NCBI RefSeq assembly: GCF_001687625.2
Contig: NZ_CP016538.2
Location: 2,324,501-2,388,500 of the forward strand
Direction: 5' to 3'
DNA length: 64,000 nt
Origin: Planococcus maritimus
GTDB taxonomy: Bacteria > Bacillota > Bacilli > Bacillales_A > Planococcaceae
Positions 51,153-59,296 of the stretch are shown here, in pieces. The notes below the pieces were generated by a model, which was given only the letters and a program-made list of their open reading frames with translations, made no database searches and was not told the DNA's origin. The position numbers and the translations under genes are program-made. Position 1 is the stretch's first letter. Every line of letters begins with the position of its first letter.

Positions 51153-51353
51153 TTATTTTTTAGTATATATATGATAAACGGTGCTAAATCCACTTCCTCC
51201 TCCATATCCCCCACCAAAATTTAAACCCTTTGTTTTAAAATCAATTCCACTGTCTCTAAGTTCTTCTAACATAGAGAAATGTTGATCTACATTAGCCGTT
51301 GTGTGATACAATTCCCATCTCGTAAAGAAGACTCTCTTTAAGAATTTAAGCAT
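51153..51353 (-). CDS. Small Gly-rich protein, paralogue of the 83-aa protein at 50656
   Basis: This 66-aa protein (LKFLKRVFFTRWELYHTTAN, then LEELRDSGIDFKTKG) has a Gly-rich turn GGGYGGGSGFS before YHIYTKK. AAAGGAGGAGTAAGCG precedes the ATG. It shares layout with the gene at 50656 but lies in a different unit, between B2 and B3, which suggests that homologous genes were gathered into one array. Function unknown. Confidence 0.68.
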   Translation of the reverse strand: MLKFLKRVFFTRWELYHTTANVDQHFSMLEELRDSGIDFKTKGLNFGGGYGGGSGFSTVYHIYTKK

Positions 51354-51490
51354 CGCTTACTCCTCCTTTGGAGTTCTATAAAAACAATCATTTTGTTTTA
51401 TGAAATGGAACTACCATAAAATTCCTTAACTTAAGTTTAACAAAAATTCTTACTATTTAACATCGTAAACAAACTTAGGTGAAGTACAAC

Positions 51491-51518
51491 CGTTCGTAAA
51501 AGTACACATTCACGAACG
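51491..51518. repeat. Motif B3 (palindromic CGTTCGTAAAA site)
   Basis: CGTTCGTAAAA, GTACAC, ATTCACGAACG: left and right arms are inverted copies with two differences, layout 11-6-11. Confidence 0.6.
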
Positions 51519-51550
51519 CTTTGGAAATAACTAAAACCAGTTGAAAAGAA

Positions 51551-51583
51551 CGTTCGTAAACGTGTCAAAACACTTTACGAACG
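51551..51583. repeat. Palindromic hairpin of the CGTTCG family
   Basis: CGTTCGTAAACGTGT faces ACACTTTACGAACG around CAAA. It differs from B1-B3 by a longer stem and lacks a 6-bp spacer. A further variant, CGTTCATAAAA, lies on the minus strand at 51603-51613. No gene is seen in 51354-51722. Confidence 0.6.
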
Positions 51584-51722
51584 TTCACTAATTTACATAT
51601 ACTTTTATGAACGATTTTCAGGTATTAATGAGAGGAAATGATCATATATAGGAGTGAATGAATAAGGTGTTTTCTGTGAGATAAACCTAAGATCTAATAA
51701 AAGGGCCGCCTATTGGCAGCTC

Positions 51723-52082
51723 TTACTCCACTTCGCCTTCCCAGGACGACATGCCTTCCGATACATTCACTAGCTCATATCCGGCGTCCTGTAAAATCGC
51801 GCTCGCTTCTTTGGAACGGTTGCCTGATTGGCAAATGATTACATATGGTTGGTCTTTCGACAAGCCGGAAAATTCCTCTTCTCGAAGCGTGCTGAGCGGT
51901 TTGTTTTCCGCTCCGATAATATGCGCCTCTTCGTACTCATATGGCTCTCGTACATCAAGCACCATGTAGCCCGCTTCTTGCTTCGCTGCCACTTCTTCAA
52001 TGGCGATCGTTTCGTATTCGCCATTGCCGCACGCTGCAAGTACCAGCATAGCCAGCATCAATAAGCTTATTAGTCTTTTCAT
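51723..52082 (-). CDS. Rhodanese-domain lipoprotein
   Basis: This 119-aa protein has signal peptide KRLISLLMLAMLVLAAC with lipobox LAAC. The rhodanese domain has YMVLDVREPYEYEEAHIIGA and the active-site loop ICQSGNRSKEA with the sulphur-accepting Cys. It is likely tethered outside the membrane and handles sulphane sulphur or thiol redox. A possible terminator at 51699-51722 follows. It is outside the modular region and returns to the usual base composition. Confidence 0.9.
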   Translation of the reverse strand: MKRLISLLMLAMLVLAACGNGEYETIAIEEVAAKQEAGYMVLDVREPYEYEEAHIIGAENKPLSTLREEEFSGLSKDQPYVIICQSGNRSKEASAILQDAGYELVNVSEGMSSWEGEVE

Positions 52083-52123
52083 GGCACGTCTTCCTTTCCT
52101 GTCTTATTGCTCTTCATTAGCTC

Positions 52124-52158
52124 AAAAAAACACCTGAACAATACTACTGTTCAGGCGT
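52124..52158 (-). terminator. Rho-independent terminator
   Basis: CGCCTGAACA and TGTTCAGGTG form a stem that on the minus strand runs into TTTTTTT; it ends the 80-aa gene. Confidence 0.88.
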
Positions 52159-52393
52159 TGACTTTAGGTGTCTCTGGGTGCAAATAGCTGTCTATGAACT
52201 GCGTCGCTTCGTCGAGCGTCGTGTACTCCCAGCTCATGCCTATGGCCATATCGCGAATGATCAATCCCCCGCTGTTTGGCTCACACTGAACGATAAGCGT
52301 TTTGCCGTCATCGGAATTGAAGGTCTGGGTGATGCGCACACCGCGGTATTCGAGAAGCGTAGATAAAAATGTGCGGATACTCTCTAACTTCAT
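52151..52393 (-). CDS. Small conserved-looking soluble protein
   Basis: This 80-aa protein (KLESIRTFLSTLLEYRGVRI, then SGGLIIRDMAIGMSWEYTTL) has an alpha/beta pattern without membrane segments or Cys-rich motifs except one Cys. No family recognised. It is between the TPR protein and the rhodanese lipoprotein, all on the minus strand, and has its own terminator. Confidence 0.65.
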   Translation of the reverse strand: MKLESIRTFLSTLLEYRGVRITQTFNSDDGKTLIVQCEPNSGGLIIRDMAIGMSWEYTTLDEATQFIDSYLHPETPKVNA

Positions 52394-52501
52394 ACGGAAC
52401 GCCCCCTTCAGGTTTGTGGTCCGTGGCTTGTAATCCGTGCAGCTTTATTCTACTTCACATTATCATATTCAGAATAGTTGCACGAGAGACTTTTCTCCTC
52501 T

Positions 52502-55500
52502 TTATGGACTAGTCAGCTCCACAATAAATGTAGCGAATAGGTCCTCTTCCACTGCCATCTCCCAAATCGCGGAAGCCTCTTCTGTTTCGAGTAGTTCCTT
52601 TAGAATTGCCTTTGCGGCAAAAGGCTGATGCCGTGCAGCTTGTGCGCGCGCCATCTCATACTGTGCCGGCGCAAAGCCCGGCATGTCCTCGAGCAAGGGT
52701 TGAAGCAACTCTTTCGCCCGCTGTCCGTGGCGTTTTGTCGAATAGCTCGCTGCCCGTGTGAGGATCAACCATTCCGCGTAATGCATTTCTTCGGGTAAAC
52801 TGTCTTCGAGTTCGATGCGTTTGTCGCAATCCAACGATTCTAAGGCATTCCATTTACGAATATAAAGGTCTGGATTGAACGGCTCCAGTACAATGGCAGC
52901 ATCCAATTTTTCGAGTGCTCCCGGAATATCCTCTGTAATTTCCAAAGCTTCACTCCACCACGCTAATAGTTCTGCGTCCAGCGGCATCGTTTCCTCGTAT
53001 GCCCTAAAGCGCTTCATGAGCTTTTCGTATTGTTTCGGGCTGCCGTTCGCTTCTGCCAATTGAAGTTCCGCAAACATCAGCATGCGCTGCGCTTCTCCTG
53101 GCGTCCTTGTTTTGGCGTAAGGTTTTAATTCCTCGACTGCTTCTTTCGCCATATCGCGGTTCAAATAAAATTGCGCCAGCTGGATGGCTGCGTCTTCGCT
53201 ATCCGGCGCTAGCTTGGCTGCGGTTTCGCACAGCGTGATGATGGCGCTCGCGAACATCATGCGCTTGCTGTGGTGGCGTATGCGCTTGATAATGCCGCTT
53301 GGCGGTTCTTCTTCCAGCTGTTCGAGCCGGTTCATCAATTGCTCTGCCGCCAGTACATATGCATCAGCCTGGGCGTCCGGAGAGAGCCACTTCTGCAAAT
53401 TTCGTTTAAGGAATGGGATTTTCCCGAGCGCTTCGAGTGTCAGCACGTACTCGCTGTATAATTCTTCCTCTTCTGGCGTCAGTATAAGCAATTCTTTGAG
53501 ATGATCCAAGGCCCGTTTATGCTGGCCTTGTCGATTCAAAAATTGCATGTATTGGAAACGCGACGGGAACGCGTTCGGTTCTTGACTTGCTTGCAAAAAC
53601 AAAGTCTCTGCTTGATCGAAGTCGCCCGCAGCTTCACAGACATGGGCCCGTGCAGCATACGACCACTCAGCTGGCACTTGGTCTTCGATCCGGTCGAGCA
53701 AGCGGCTCAATTTTTCAATATCGGACGGGCTTGCGGCAAACTGTACCAAGTCCGGCAGTACAGCAGACAAAGGTTCCGCAGCGATAAAATCGAGTGCCGC
53801 AGCAAAAGCTTTCGGCACATTTCCAGATTCTCGGTAGCTGCGCACCAAGCCACCAAGCGCCGGTGCATAGCCCGCTTCCTGATCAGCCGCTCGCTCGTAT
53901 AATACCGCAGCGCGTTCTGTGTCCCCAACCGCTTCGGCAAGTTGCCCTTGCTTGACGAGTGCCAGCGGAAAATTCCCGGCGGCCTCATACAGATGCTTGG
54001 CAAACCGTGAATTGCCCGCCAGTTCGTGGAGTTCTGCTTCCAAACAAAGAATATATGGATTTCCGCTCTTGCGCAACTCTTTCAATCCGCCAATAACGCG
54101 GTGACGCAAACTTGGCACCTCCCCTAACTCACTATAACGTTCAGCGAGCATAAACAGGTCTTCCCCCTCAACAAGCTCAAAGCCGTCTTCAATGATTGTC
54201 ATCGCTTCACCGGCAGATATAGGATCTTCTGATTGTTCCAGAATCAAATCAGCGGAACGCAAGCGATAGCCGGCATCCGCTTGTGCCAATCTCTGTTTCA
54301 ATAAAGCCAGCGCTTCTGCATTCCGCTGTTGGCCGTATAAGGCGTGTGCAATGTGAACGGGAGTGAACAGATCTTTAGGATCAAGTTCATACGCCCGCCG
54401 GTAAGCTGATTCCGCCGTTTTGAAATCTTGCTGCTCGATGGCGATATGGCCCAGGTAAACGTGAAAAATGTCTTGATCCTGCTCATTTTCCAAGCCTTTC
54501 TCGATAATCTTTTGCGCTTCTTGCCAGTTCTCGTTCTCCATGAACAGCTCCGCCATGCGCAAATACGCAAATGGCTGCTGCGCGTCCAAGGCGAGTGCAC
54601 GACGGTAATCTTCCAGTGCTTTCTCTGTTTGATCGAGCGCTTGCTGACAGCGGCCCATTTCGTAGAAGAAATAGCCATCGTCTGGATGCTGCTCGCTTAA
54701 TTTTGCAAAACGGCGGTAGGCCTGTTCGACCGCTCCGTATTCGTATTGGATAAGGGCGTGCGTAATTTGGGCGTACAGATCTTCCGGCAATTGCCCGGTC
54801 GCGATTTGCGACCATTTATAGGCCTGGAAAATGCGCCCGCCTTCTAAATAACAGCGAGCCAAATGGCTATAAGCGAGTGGCTGGTAATGATCGAGTTCAA
54901 TCGAGCGTTTCAGTAACGGCATCGCTTGTTCGACTTTGCCTTCATTCATGAAAATGGCCGCTCGCAAAAACAAGGCATACGGGCTTTTCGCATGGGCAGG
55001 CTCTTTTAAGGCAGCTAGCGCTTTACGGCCTTGGTCTTTTTGGAAATACAGATGAGCTTCCAGTAATTCCAGCTCAGCGTCATGTGCCCCAAAGTCTGCC
55101 CGCAGCTCGGCTAGCCAGCGTTCGTGCCATTCGAGGGACTGGCCGGCAAGTGCCATCGTCAAACCGATGACTGCTGCGTAGCGCTGGTCTTTATGGCGCT
55201 CCAAAAATTCCACAAACGGCGTTTCGTTAATTGGTTCGACATCCAGCAGTTCGTAGATTTTCGTGAAAAAGCGATGGTCTGCCTCATTCAAGCTCTCAAG
55301 CAAATCGAGTCGGTCATCATCCACAAACGCTAGGCTCAACGAATCGGTCATGCGGAACTCTTTTTGCACTTCATTATACGCCACCAAATACGGCCCTAAA
55401 TCATTCGGATCTTGAATGACGAGCGCTTGTAGACGGTCGTCATATCCAATCACCACTTGCACATGCGCGCTGTTTTCGATCATCATGCTGAGCAAAATCG

Positions 55501-56632
55501 GGATGCCTGCATCGATGAAGGTTTTATACTGGTCGATTGTGCCTTTAAAATAACGCGCCGAAAAGCCGAGCGATTCCATATACGTCACTGTTGTCTGTAA
55601 TTTCGAACCGGTCACATCAAAGACGTGCGCCGCGATATCGTCTTGCGTCTGTGATTGCCCGAACGCTTGCAAAATGAGCGCTAACGAAGCCGGGACGCAA
55701 TAATTGAGCTTCTGCACTTCAGGCGTCAACGACAGTTTTTTATGCACTCCATTCGGGTTGATTTCCGTTTTTGTGTACAAGCTGTCTTTCAAATCGCGCG
55801 GATGCTGGGCAATCCAGACGGTTAACTCATCGAAACGTTCCAATTCATACAAGCAATGAGCCGATAGATGGATGAATAGCTTTTTGCGTGAATGGTATGG
55901 ATTCCGTTTGATCGCCGCTTCCATTTCTGTCAGGCTTTGTTCGTAACGCCCCAGCTGATGCAGCCTGCTGACCTGTTCTGTGCGAAACGCATGGACGTTC
56001 GGAAATTCATCGGCAGCACGCATCAATAATTCAAGCGAACGCTCCGGTGCCCCGCGCATCGCCAAGAGATCTGCATAAAGCAAGCGGATGCTCGTGCTCC
56101 ACCGGCTCTTTGTGTCCGGCAACGCCTCGACAAGTATGTTTTCCGCGCCGTCCCAGTCTCCGCTGTGAATCGCAAAAAACGCTTGCTGGTCCGGGCGTGC
56201 CCCGCCGAGCTCTTCGATGCGTGCCAATTGCTCAGCCGCTTCCGGGATGCGGTTCAACTGGCAATAGACTTTCATCAATAAATGATGCGCATGGACCAAT
56301 TCCATGTCTTCATAAGCATCCGCATGTATACCTTGCAATCGCGCCAATATCTTTTCTTCCGCTTCCAAGCTGCGGCCATTTTCCATAAAGCGCACGCAAT
56401 GCCATGCATAAGAACGCAAAGTGCCAAAACGTTTGTAACTCGCTGTTGCTAGCAAGTTGCTATAGCCATACAAATCCGACTCATCGGCCATGCGGATCAA
56501 GCGGTAAAATTCCTCTTCATTTGGAATGGCCGCCAAAAATTCCTTTGCCGCCCGCAACGATTTCTTTTCCCATAACTCTCCAATGACCCGGACCAAATCA
56601 TCCGCCGTCTCGATGTGAACAGTCGCCATCAT
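52502..56632 (-). CDS. Giant TPR protein with an embedded C39-type peptidase domain
   Basis: This 1376-aa protein has no signal peptide or membrane helix. Residues 1-290 and about 450-1376 are TPR-like helical hairpins (YFFYEMGRCQQALDQTEKAL; PLAYSHLARCYLEGGRIFQA). Between them, about 300-425, is a papain-fold C39-like domain: Q307 and C312 in QKLNYCVPASLAL, H390 in SAHVQVVIGYDD and D408 in IQDPND, so the catalytic set is complete. C39 domains cut double-Gly leader peptides, but usually sit in ABC transporters; here none is adjacent. A cytosolic processing or regulatory protease is the likeliest reading. Confidence 0.85.
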   Translation of the reverse strand: MMATVHIETADDLVRVIGELWEKKSLRAAKEFLAAIPNEEEFYRLIRMADESDLYGYSNLLATASYKRFGTLRSYAWHCVRFMENGRSLEAEEKILARLQGIHADAYEDMELVHAHHLLMKVYCQLNRIPEAAEQLARIEELGGARPDQQAFFAIHSGDWDGAENILVEALPDTKSRWSTSIRLLYADLLAMRGAPERSLELLMRAADEFPNVHAFRTEQVSRLHQLGRYEQSLTEMEAAIKRNPYHSRKKLFIHLSAHCLYELERFDELTVWIAQHPRDLKDSLYTKTEINPNGVHKKLSLTPEVQKLNYCVPASLALILQAFGQSQTQDDIAAHVFDVTGSKLQTTVTYMESLGFSARYFKGTIDQYKTFIDAGIPILLSMMIENSAHVQVVIGYDDRLQALVIQDPNDLGPYLVAYNEVQKEFRMTDSLSLAFVDDDRLDLLESLNEADHRFFTKIYELLDVEPINETPFVEFLERHKDQRYAAVIGLTMALAGQSLEWHERWLAELRADFGAHDAELELLEAHLYFQKDQGRKALAALKEPAHAKSPYALFLRAAIFMNEGKVEQAMPLLKRSIELDHYQPLAYSHLARCYLEGGRIFQAYKWSQIATGQLPEDLYAQITHALIQYEYGAVEQAYRRFAKLSEQHPDDGYFFYEMGRCQQALDQTEKALEDYRRALALDAQQPFAYLRMAELFMENENWQEAQKIIEKGLENEQDQDIFHVYLGHIAIEQQDFKTAESAYRRAYELDPKDLFTPVHIAHALYGQQRNAEALALLKQRLAQADAGYRLRSADLILEQSEDPISAGEAMTIIEDGFELVEGEDLFMLAERYSELGEVPSLRHRVIGGLKELRKSGNPYILCLEAELHELAGNSRFAKHLYEAAGNFPLALVKQGQLAEAVGDTERAAVLYERAADQEAGYAPALGGLVRSYRESGNVPKAFAAALDFIAAEPLSAVLPDLVQFAASPSDIEKLSRLLDRIEDQVPAEWSYAARAHVCEAAGDFDQAETLFLQASQEPNAFPSRFQYMQFLNRQGQHKRALDHLKELLILTPEEEELYSEYVLTLEALGKIPFLKRNLQKWLSPDAQADAYVLAAEQLMNRLEQLEEEPPSGIIKRIRHHSKRMMFASAIITLCETAAKLAPDSEDAAIQLAQFYLNRDMAKEAVEELKPYAKTRTPGEAQRMLMFAELQLAEANGSPKQYEKLMKRFRAYEETMPLDAELLAWWSEALEITEDIPGALEKLDAAIVLEPFNPDLYIRKWNALESLDCDKRIELEDSLPEEMHYAEWLILTRAASYSTKRHGQRAKELLQPLLEDMPGFAPAQYEMARAQAARHQPFAAKAILKELLETEEASAIWEMAVEEDLFATFIVELTSP

Positions 56633-56692
56633 GTCTCTCTATCCCCTTTGAATTTCTTCTATATAAAATAGTCGAATCTATTAGCCATATTG

Positions 56693-56899
56693 TTAAATCA
56701 CATCACGAGATCGCGGCGTTTGCTTGTTGACGATTTCGGCTTTCGCGATTTTCTCATGGAGTGTGCTCAATAAATACAAGCCCCTGAACAGGCAGCCGAA
56801 TAAAATCCCAAAAGCCAGGATGCCCCCGACTAGCGGCCCCAACACGAATAAAAAGTATCCCAATAGGCAACTGAAAAGTATAGACCAAAGTAACTTCAT
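56693..56899 (-). CDS. Small membrane protein
   Basis: This 68-aa protein has two hydrophobic stretches (LLWSILFSCLLGYFLFVLGP; GILAFGILFGCLFRGLYLL) and a polar tail (AKAEIVNKQTPRSRDV). GGAGGAATGGC precedes the ATG. Family unknown. Confidence 0.65.
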   Translation of the reverse strand: MKLLWSILFSCLLGYFLFVLGPLVGGILAFGILFGCLFRGLYLLSTLHEKIAKAEIVNKQTPRSRDVI

Positions 56900-57047
56900 G
56901 CCATTCCTCCCTAAGCTCTATGCCACGAACTGGACATTTTCCACGACTCGTCAGAAATCTATTTCTCGGTCAGCGATAGATCAATTAACTTATTATATAG
57001 CGGCTGTAATTAGGTCGCAATAACTATTTTATGAGCTCTGGATATAA

Positions 57048-57084
57048 TAAAATCCGCCCTGGTCGATGAGACCGGAGCGGATGC
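57048..57084 (-). terminator. Probable terminator
   Basis: On the minus strand ATCCGCTCCGGT pairs with ACCAGGGCGGAT (with mismatches) and is followed by TTTATTATATC, after the dehydrogenase gene. Confidence 0.72.
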
Positions 57085-57097
57085 TGAAATTCTTCTA

Positions 57098-58072
57098 TTA
57101 GGAGACCGTCAATCCTCGCGCTTGGCGGAATTCGGTGATGCGCTGGTCTTTGATGATGCCTTTTTCGATGACGATGGCGTTTTGGACCATTTCGGAAATA
57201 TGGCCATCAAGCAACTCATCCAGCATCGGCGCAAAACCGGTGCTAAGCACTTTGGTGATGGTGTGCGGGAACATCGCCGGCGTGTTGTCTACGGCATAAT
57301 GGACAACGCCGTCTATTGTATAGACCGGGTTGTCGATCGTCGTCGGTGTCGACGTCTCGATCTCAAGTTCCGGGTCGCAGCTGACGTCGATAATCATCGC
57401 GCCTTTTTTCAAGCGCTTCAAATCTTCGCGATAGATGATGCGGTCAGTACGTGTCGTGTCCCACATGATGCAATTGACGAGCACATCATAATCGACCATC
57501 TTCTCGCGGAACAAAGCCTCAGAGCGGCGGCCGTAAACGTCCACTTCTGCACCGAGTCCATGAAGGATGCGCATCGCGCCTTTCGCCGTATGGCCGTTTC
57601 CGAGAATCGCGACACGCGTCTCATACGGCATCTTGCCACAATGCTGATACGCCTGAAGCACTGCCGCTTCCCCGGCCACTTCGCGGTTGCGATAGAAAAT
57701 ATAACGCCCGCCTTCGAATAACTCTTCCCAAGCAACGACCGTATGCTTGCCAGCGATGGCGCCATCCGTGAACTTCACATCCTGGATCGCATGCGCCCAA
57801 CCGATCAACAACTTGCCTTCTTCCAATTGATCGAAATAATCCGCAAAGCCCAATTTCACATCGACAATCGCATCACAAGACAAGACCTCATCACGCGTGG
57901 AAATGTTAACGCCCATCGCACGATAATCCTCATCCGGCAAGCCGAGCACATCGCCGTAGCCCTGCTCAAAATACAAACGCTCCGGATGTGCCACCTGCTT
58001 CAAATCTGCCGGCAAAATCGCCCGCCGCTTCTCGTTATTCTTACGGCTAATTACAAAACCCATCGTCTTCAA
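57098..58072 (-). CDS. N5-(carboxyethyl)ornithine synthase-like / alanine dehydrogenase family protein
   Basis: This 324-aa protein belongs to the AlaDH/PNT superfamily. It begins MGFVISRKNNEKRRAILPAD and has the NAD-binding loop VAILGNGHTAKGAMRILHGLG and IIDVSCDPELEIETSTPTTI, matching carboxyethylornithine synthases, which join ornithine or lysine and pyruvate reductively. It is shorter than alanine dehydrogenases. TTG 58072 follows GGAGGAATGAATT. The exact amino acid substrate is unsettled. It is single, with its own terminator. Confidence 0.82.
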   Translation of the reverse strand: MKTMGFVISRKNNEKRRAILPADLKQVAHPERLYFEQGYGDVLGLPDEDYRAMGVNISTRDEVLSCDAIVDVKLGFADYFDQLEEGKLLIGWAHAIQDVKFTDGAIAGKHTVVAWEELFEGGRYIFYRNREVAGEAAVLQAYQHCGKMPYETRVAILGNGHTAKGAMRILHGLGAEVDVYGRRSEALFREKMVDYDVLVNCIMWDTTRTDRIIYREDLKRLKKGAMIIDVSCDPELEIETSTPTTIDNPVYTIDGVVHYAVDNTPAMFPHTITKVLSTGFAPMLDELLDGHISEMVQNAIVIEKGIIKDQRITEFRQARGLTVS

Positions 58073-58151
58073 AATTCATTCCTCCATTTTCTCTCGGCAC
58101 AGCCGTTAAATCCATAGTAGCATGAAACCCCTTTCAACGGTGAGTTTATTA

Positions 58152-58174
58152 TGTCCCTGTGCACCACACAATTC
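58152..58174 (+). repeat. REP-like sequence R1
   Basis: GTCCCTGTGCACCACACAATTC: a conserved CCCTGTG, 3-nt loop, CACAATT. It is 275 bp upstream of the tyrosine transposase. Confidence 0.82.
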
Positions 58175-58217
58175 GCGCAGCAAGATACGCGGTCTGGCGG
58201 CATTTCACTGCTTTTAC

Positions 58218-58239
58218 GTCCCTGTGCATCACACAATTC
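58218..58239 (+). repeat. REP-like sequence R2
   Basis: Same as R1 except loop CAT for CAC inside TGTG/CACA. Confidence 0.82.
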
Positions 58240-58448
58240 TGTCGGCCGAATAATCCGCTATACTATTGTTCGGCCGTCGATTATACTAAACGAGATCACA
58301 TCTTTTAAAAGAAAGAAGGGATTTTTATACGCAATATCCTTAGTTTCATGCAGCCACATTTTGCACGCCCCGTTAGTTCTTCTATCGCCCGACTGTCTCA
58401 ACCACCACACAAGAATTTCCGCATGATTCGATCGGACGGTGAACCCTT

Positions 58449-59066
58449 ATGACCCGCAGACGCCAGTTCAATCCAGATTCTTATTACCACGTCATCATGC
58501 GCGGCAACAACCGGCAACCGATTTTCGGCACACCAGAAGACATGAACGAATTGAAGCGAGCTTTTTTCTACACACATAAGCGCTACCCGTTCACCATTCT
58601 CGCCTGGTGTTTCATGACCAACCATTATCACATTTTGATTAAACCGAAAGAAGATTCGCTCAGCAAAATCATGGCCATGATCAACCGTCGCTATAGCCAC
58701 TCGTACAGCAAACGCTACAATCACGTCGGACGCATTTACCAAAAACGTTACTTCGCGAAGGAAATCGCATCGGCGTATGGCTTGTTGGTCGTCAGCAGCT
58801 ACATCCACCGCAACCCCATTCAAACTTCTACCCCGCTGGTGAAACGGCTCGCGCAGTATCCGTACAGCTCGTTTCCGTATTACTGGGACGAACATGTTCC
58901 AGCTCCGCCCTATTTGGACCGCCACTTTCTTTCTTCCATCATGCCTTATCCCCACGACAAAACGAATGCCGCTTATTGCCAATACTGCTTGAAGTATAAG
59001 CAGGAAGTGGAAGAAGATAATGACGTGTCCCTGTGCACCACACAATTCCGCAATCCCTATTCTTAG
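58449..59066 (+). CDS. REP-associated tyrosine transposase (RAYT, Y1_Tnp/IS200-like)
   Basis: This 205-aa protein has the HUH nuclease pattern of Y1 transposases: YYHVIMRGNNRQPIF at the start, metal-binding TNHYHILI (about residues 57-64), KRYNHVGRIYQKRYF and the helix VVSSYIHRNPIQ with the likely catalytic Tyr. RAYTs are domesticated single-copy relatives that act on nearby REP sequences. Six REP-like elements surround it. The last 14 codons (DVSLCTTQFRN...) are encoded by REP R3, so the repeat reads into the gene. The binding site before the ATG is weak. Confidence 0.9.
   Translation: MTRRRQFNPDSYYHVIMRGNNRQPIFGTPEDMNELKRAFFYTHKRYPFTILAWCFMTNHYHILIKPKEDSLSKIMAMINRRYSHSYSKRYNHVGRIYQKRYFAKEIASAYGLLVVSSYIHRNPIQTSTPLVKRLAQYPYSSFPYYWDEHVPAPPYLDRHFLSSIMPYPHDKTNAAYCQYCLKYKQEVEEDNDVSLCTTQFRNPYS
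59027..59048 (+). repeat. REP-like sequence R3 (inside the transposase 3' end)
   Basis: Identical to R1 over 22 nt and read in frame as the C-terminus of the transposase. Confidence 0.85.
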
Positions 59067-59112
59067 AACGCCCATGTGCTGCAAGGGTTCGCAGGAATTT
59101 CGTTCCGAATGC

Positions 59113-59134
59113 GCCCCTGTGCATCACACAATTT
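59113..59134 (+). repeat. REP-like sequence R4
   Basis: GCCCCTGTGCATCACACAATTT. With inverted R5 it frames a strong hairpin. Confidence 0.82.
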
Positions 59135-59136
59135 AA

Positions 59137-59176
59137 AGAAGCATCCATCCGTCAACACGGATGGATGCTTCTTTTT
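59137..59176. terminator. Hairpin/terminator between inverted REP sequences
   Basis: AAGAAGCATCCATCCGT pairs with ACGGATGGATGCTTCTT around CAAC, then TTTTT. It can end the transposase transcript; R4 and R5 lie either side as in BIME structures. Confidence 0.85.
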
Positions 59177-59181
59177 CGGTT

Positions 59182-59203
59182 GAATTGTGTCTTGCACAGG
59201 GAC
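59182..59203 (-). repeat. REP-like sequence R5 (inverted)
   Basis: Reverse complement of the R1 type with loop CAAGA (CCCTGTG, CAAGA, CACAATTC). Confidence 0.82.
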
Positions 59204-59246
59204 AACAGAGCGACAAAACTCCGCCAAACCAACGTTCTCCCTCTGC

Positions 59247-59268
59247 AAATTGTGTCTTGCACAGGGGC
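59247..59268 (-). repeat. REP-like sequence R6 (inverted)
   Basis: Same as R5 but ending in GGGGC and AAATT. It lies 29 bp before the stop of the GntR gene. Confidence 0.8.
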
Positions 59269-59296
59269 ACAGACGAACACGGACAGAAAGAATCCC

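Noticed and set aside
58398-59084. 228-codon minus-strand open frame
   Set aside because: It lies opposite the RAYT gene with its clear HUH motif; no binding site or family resemblance.
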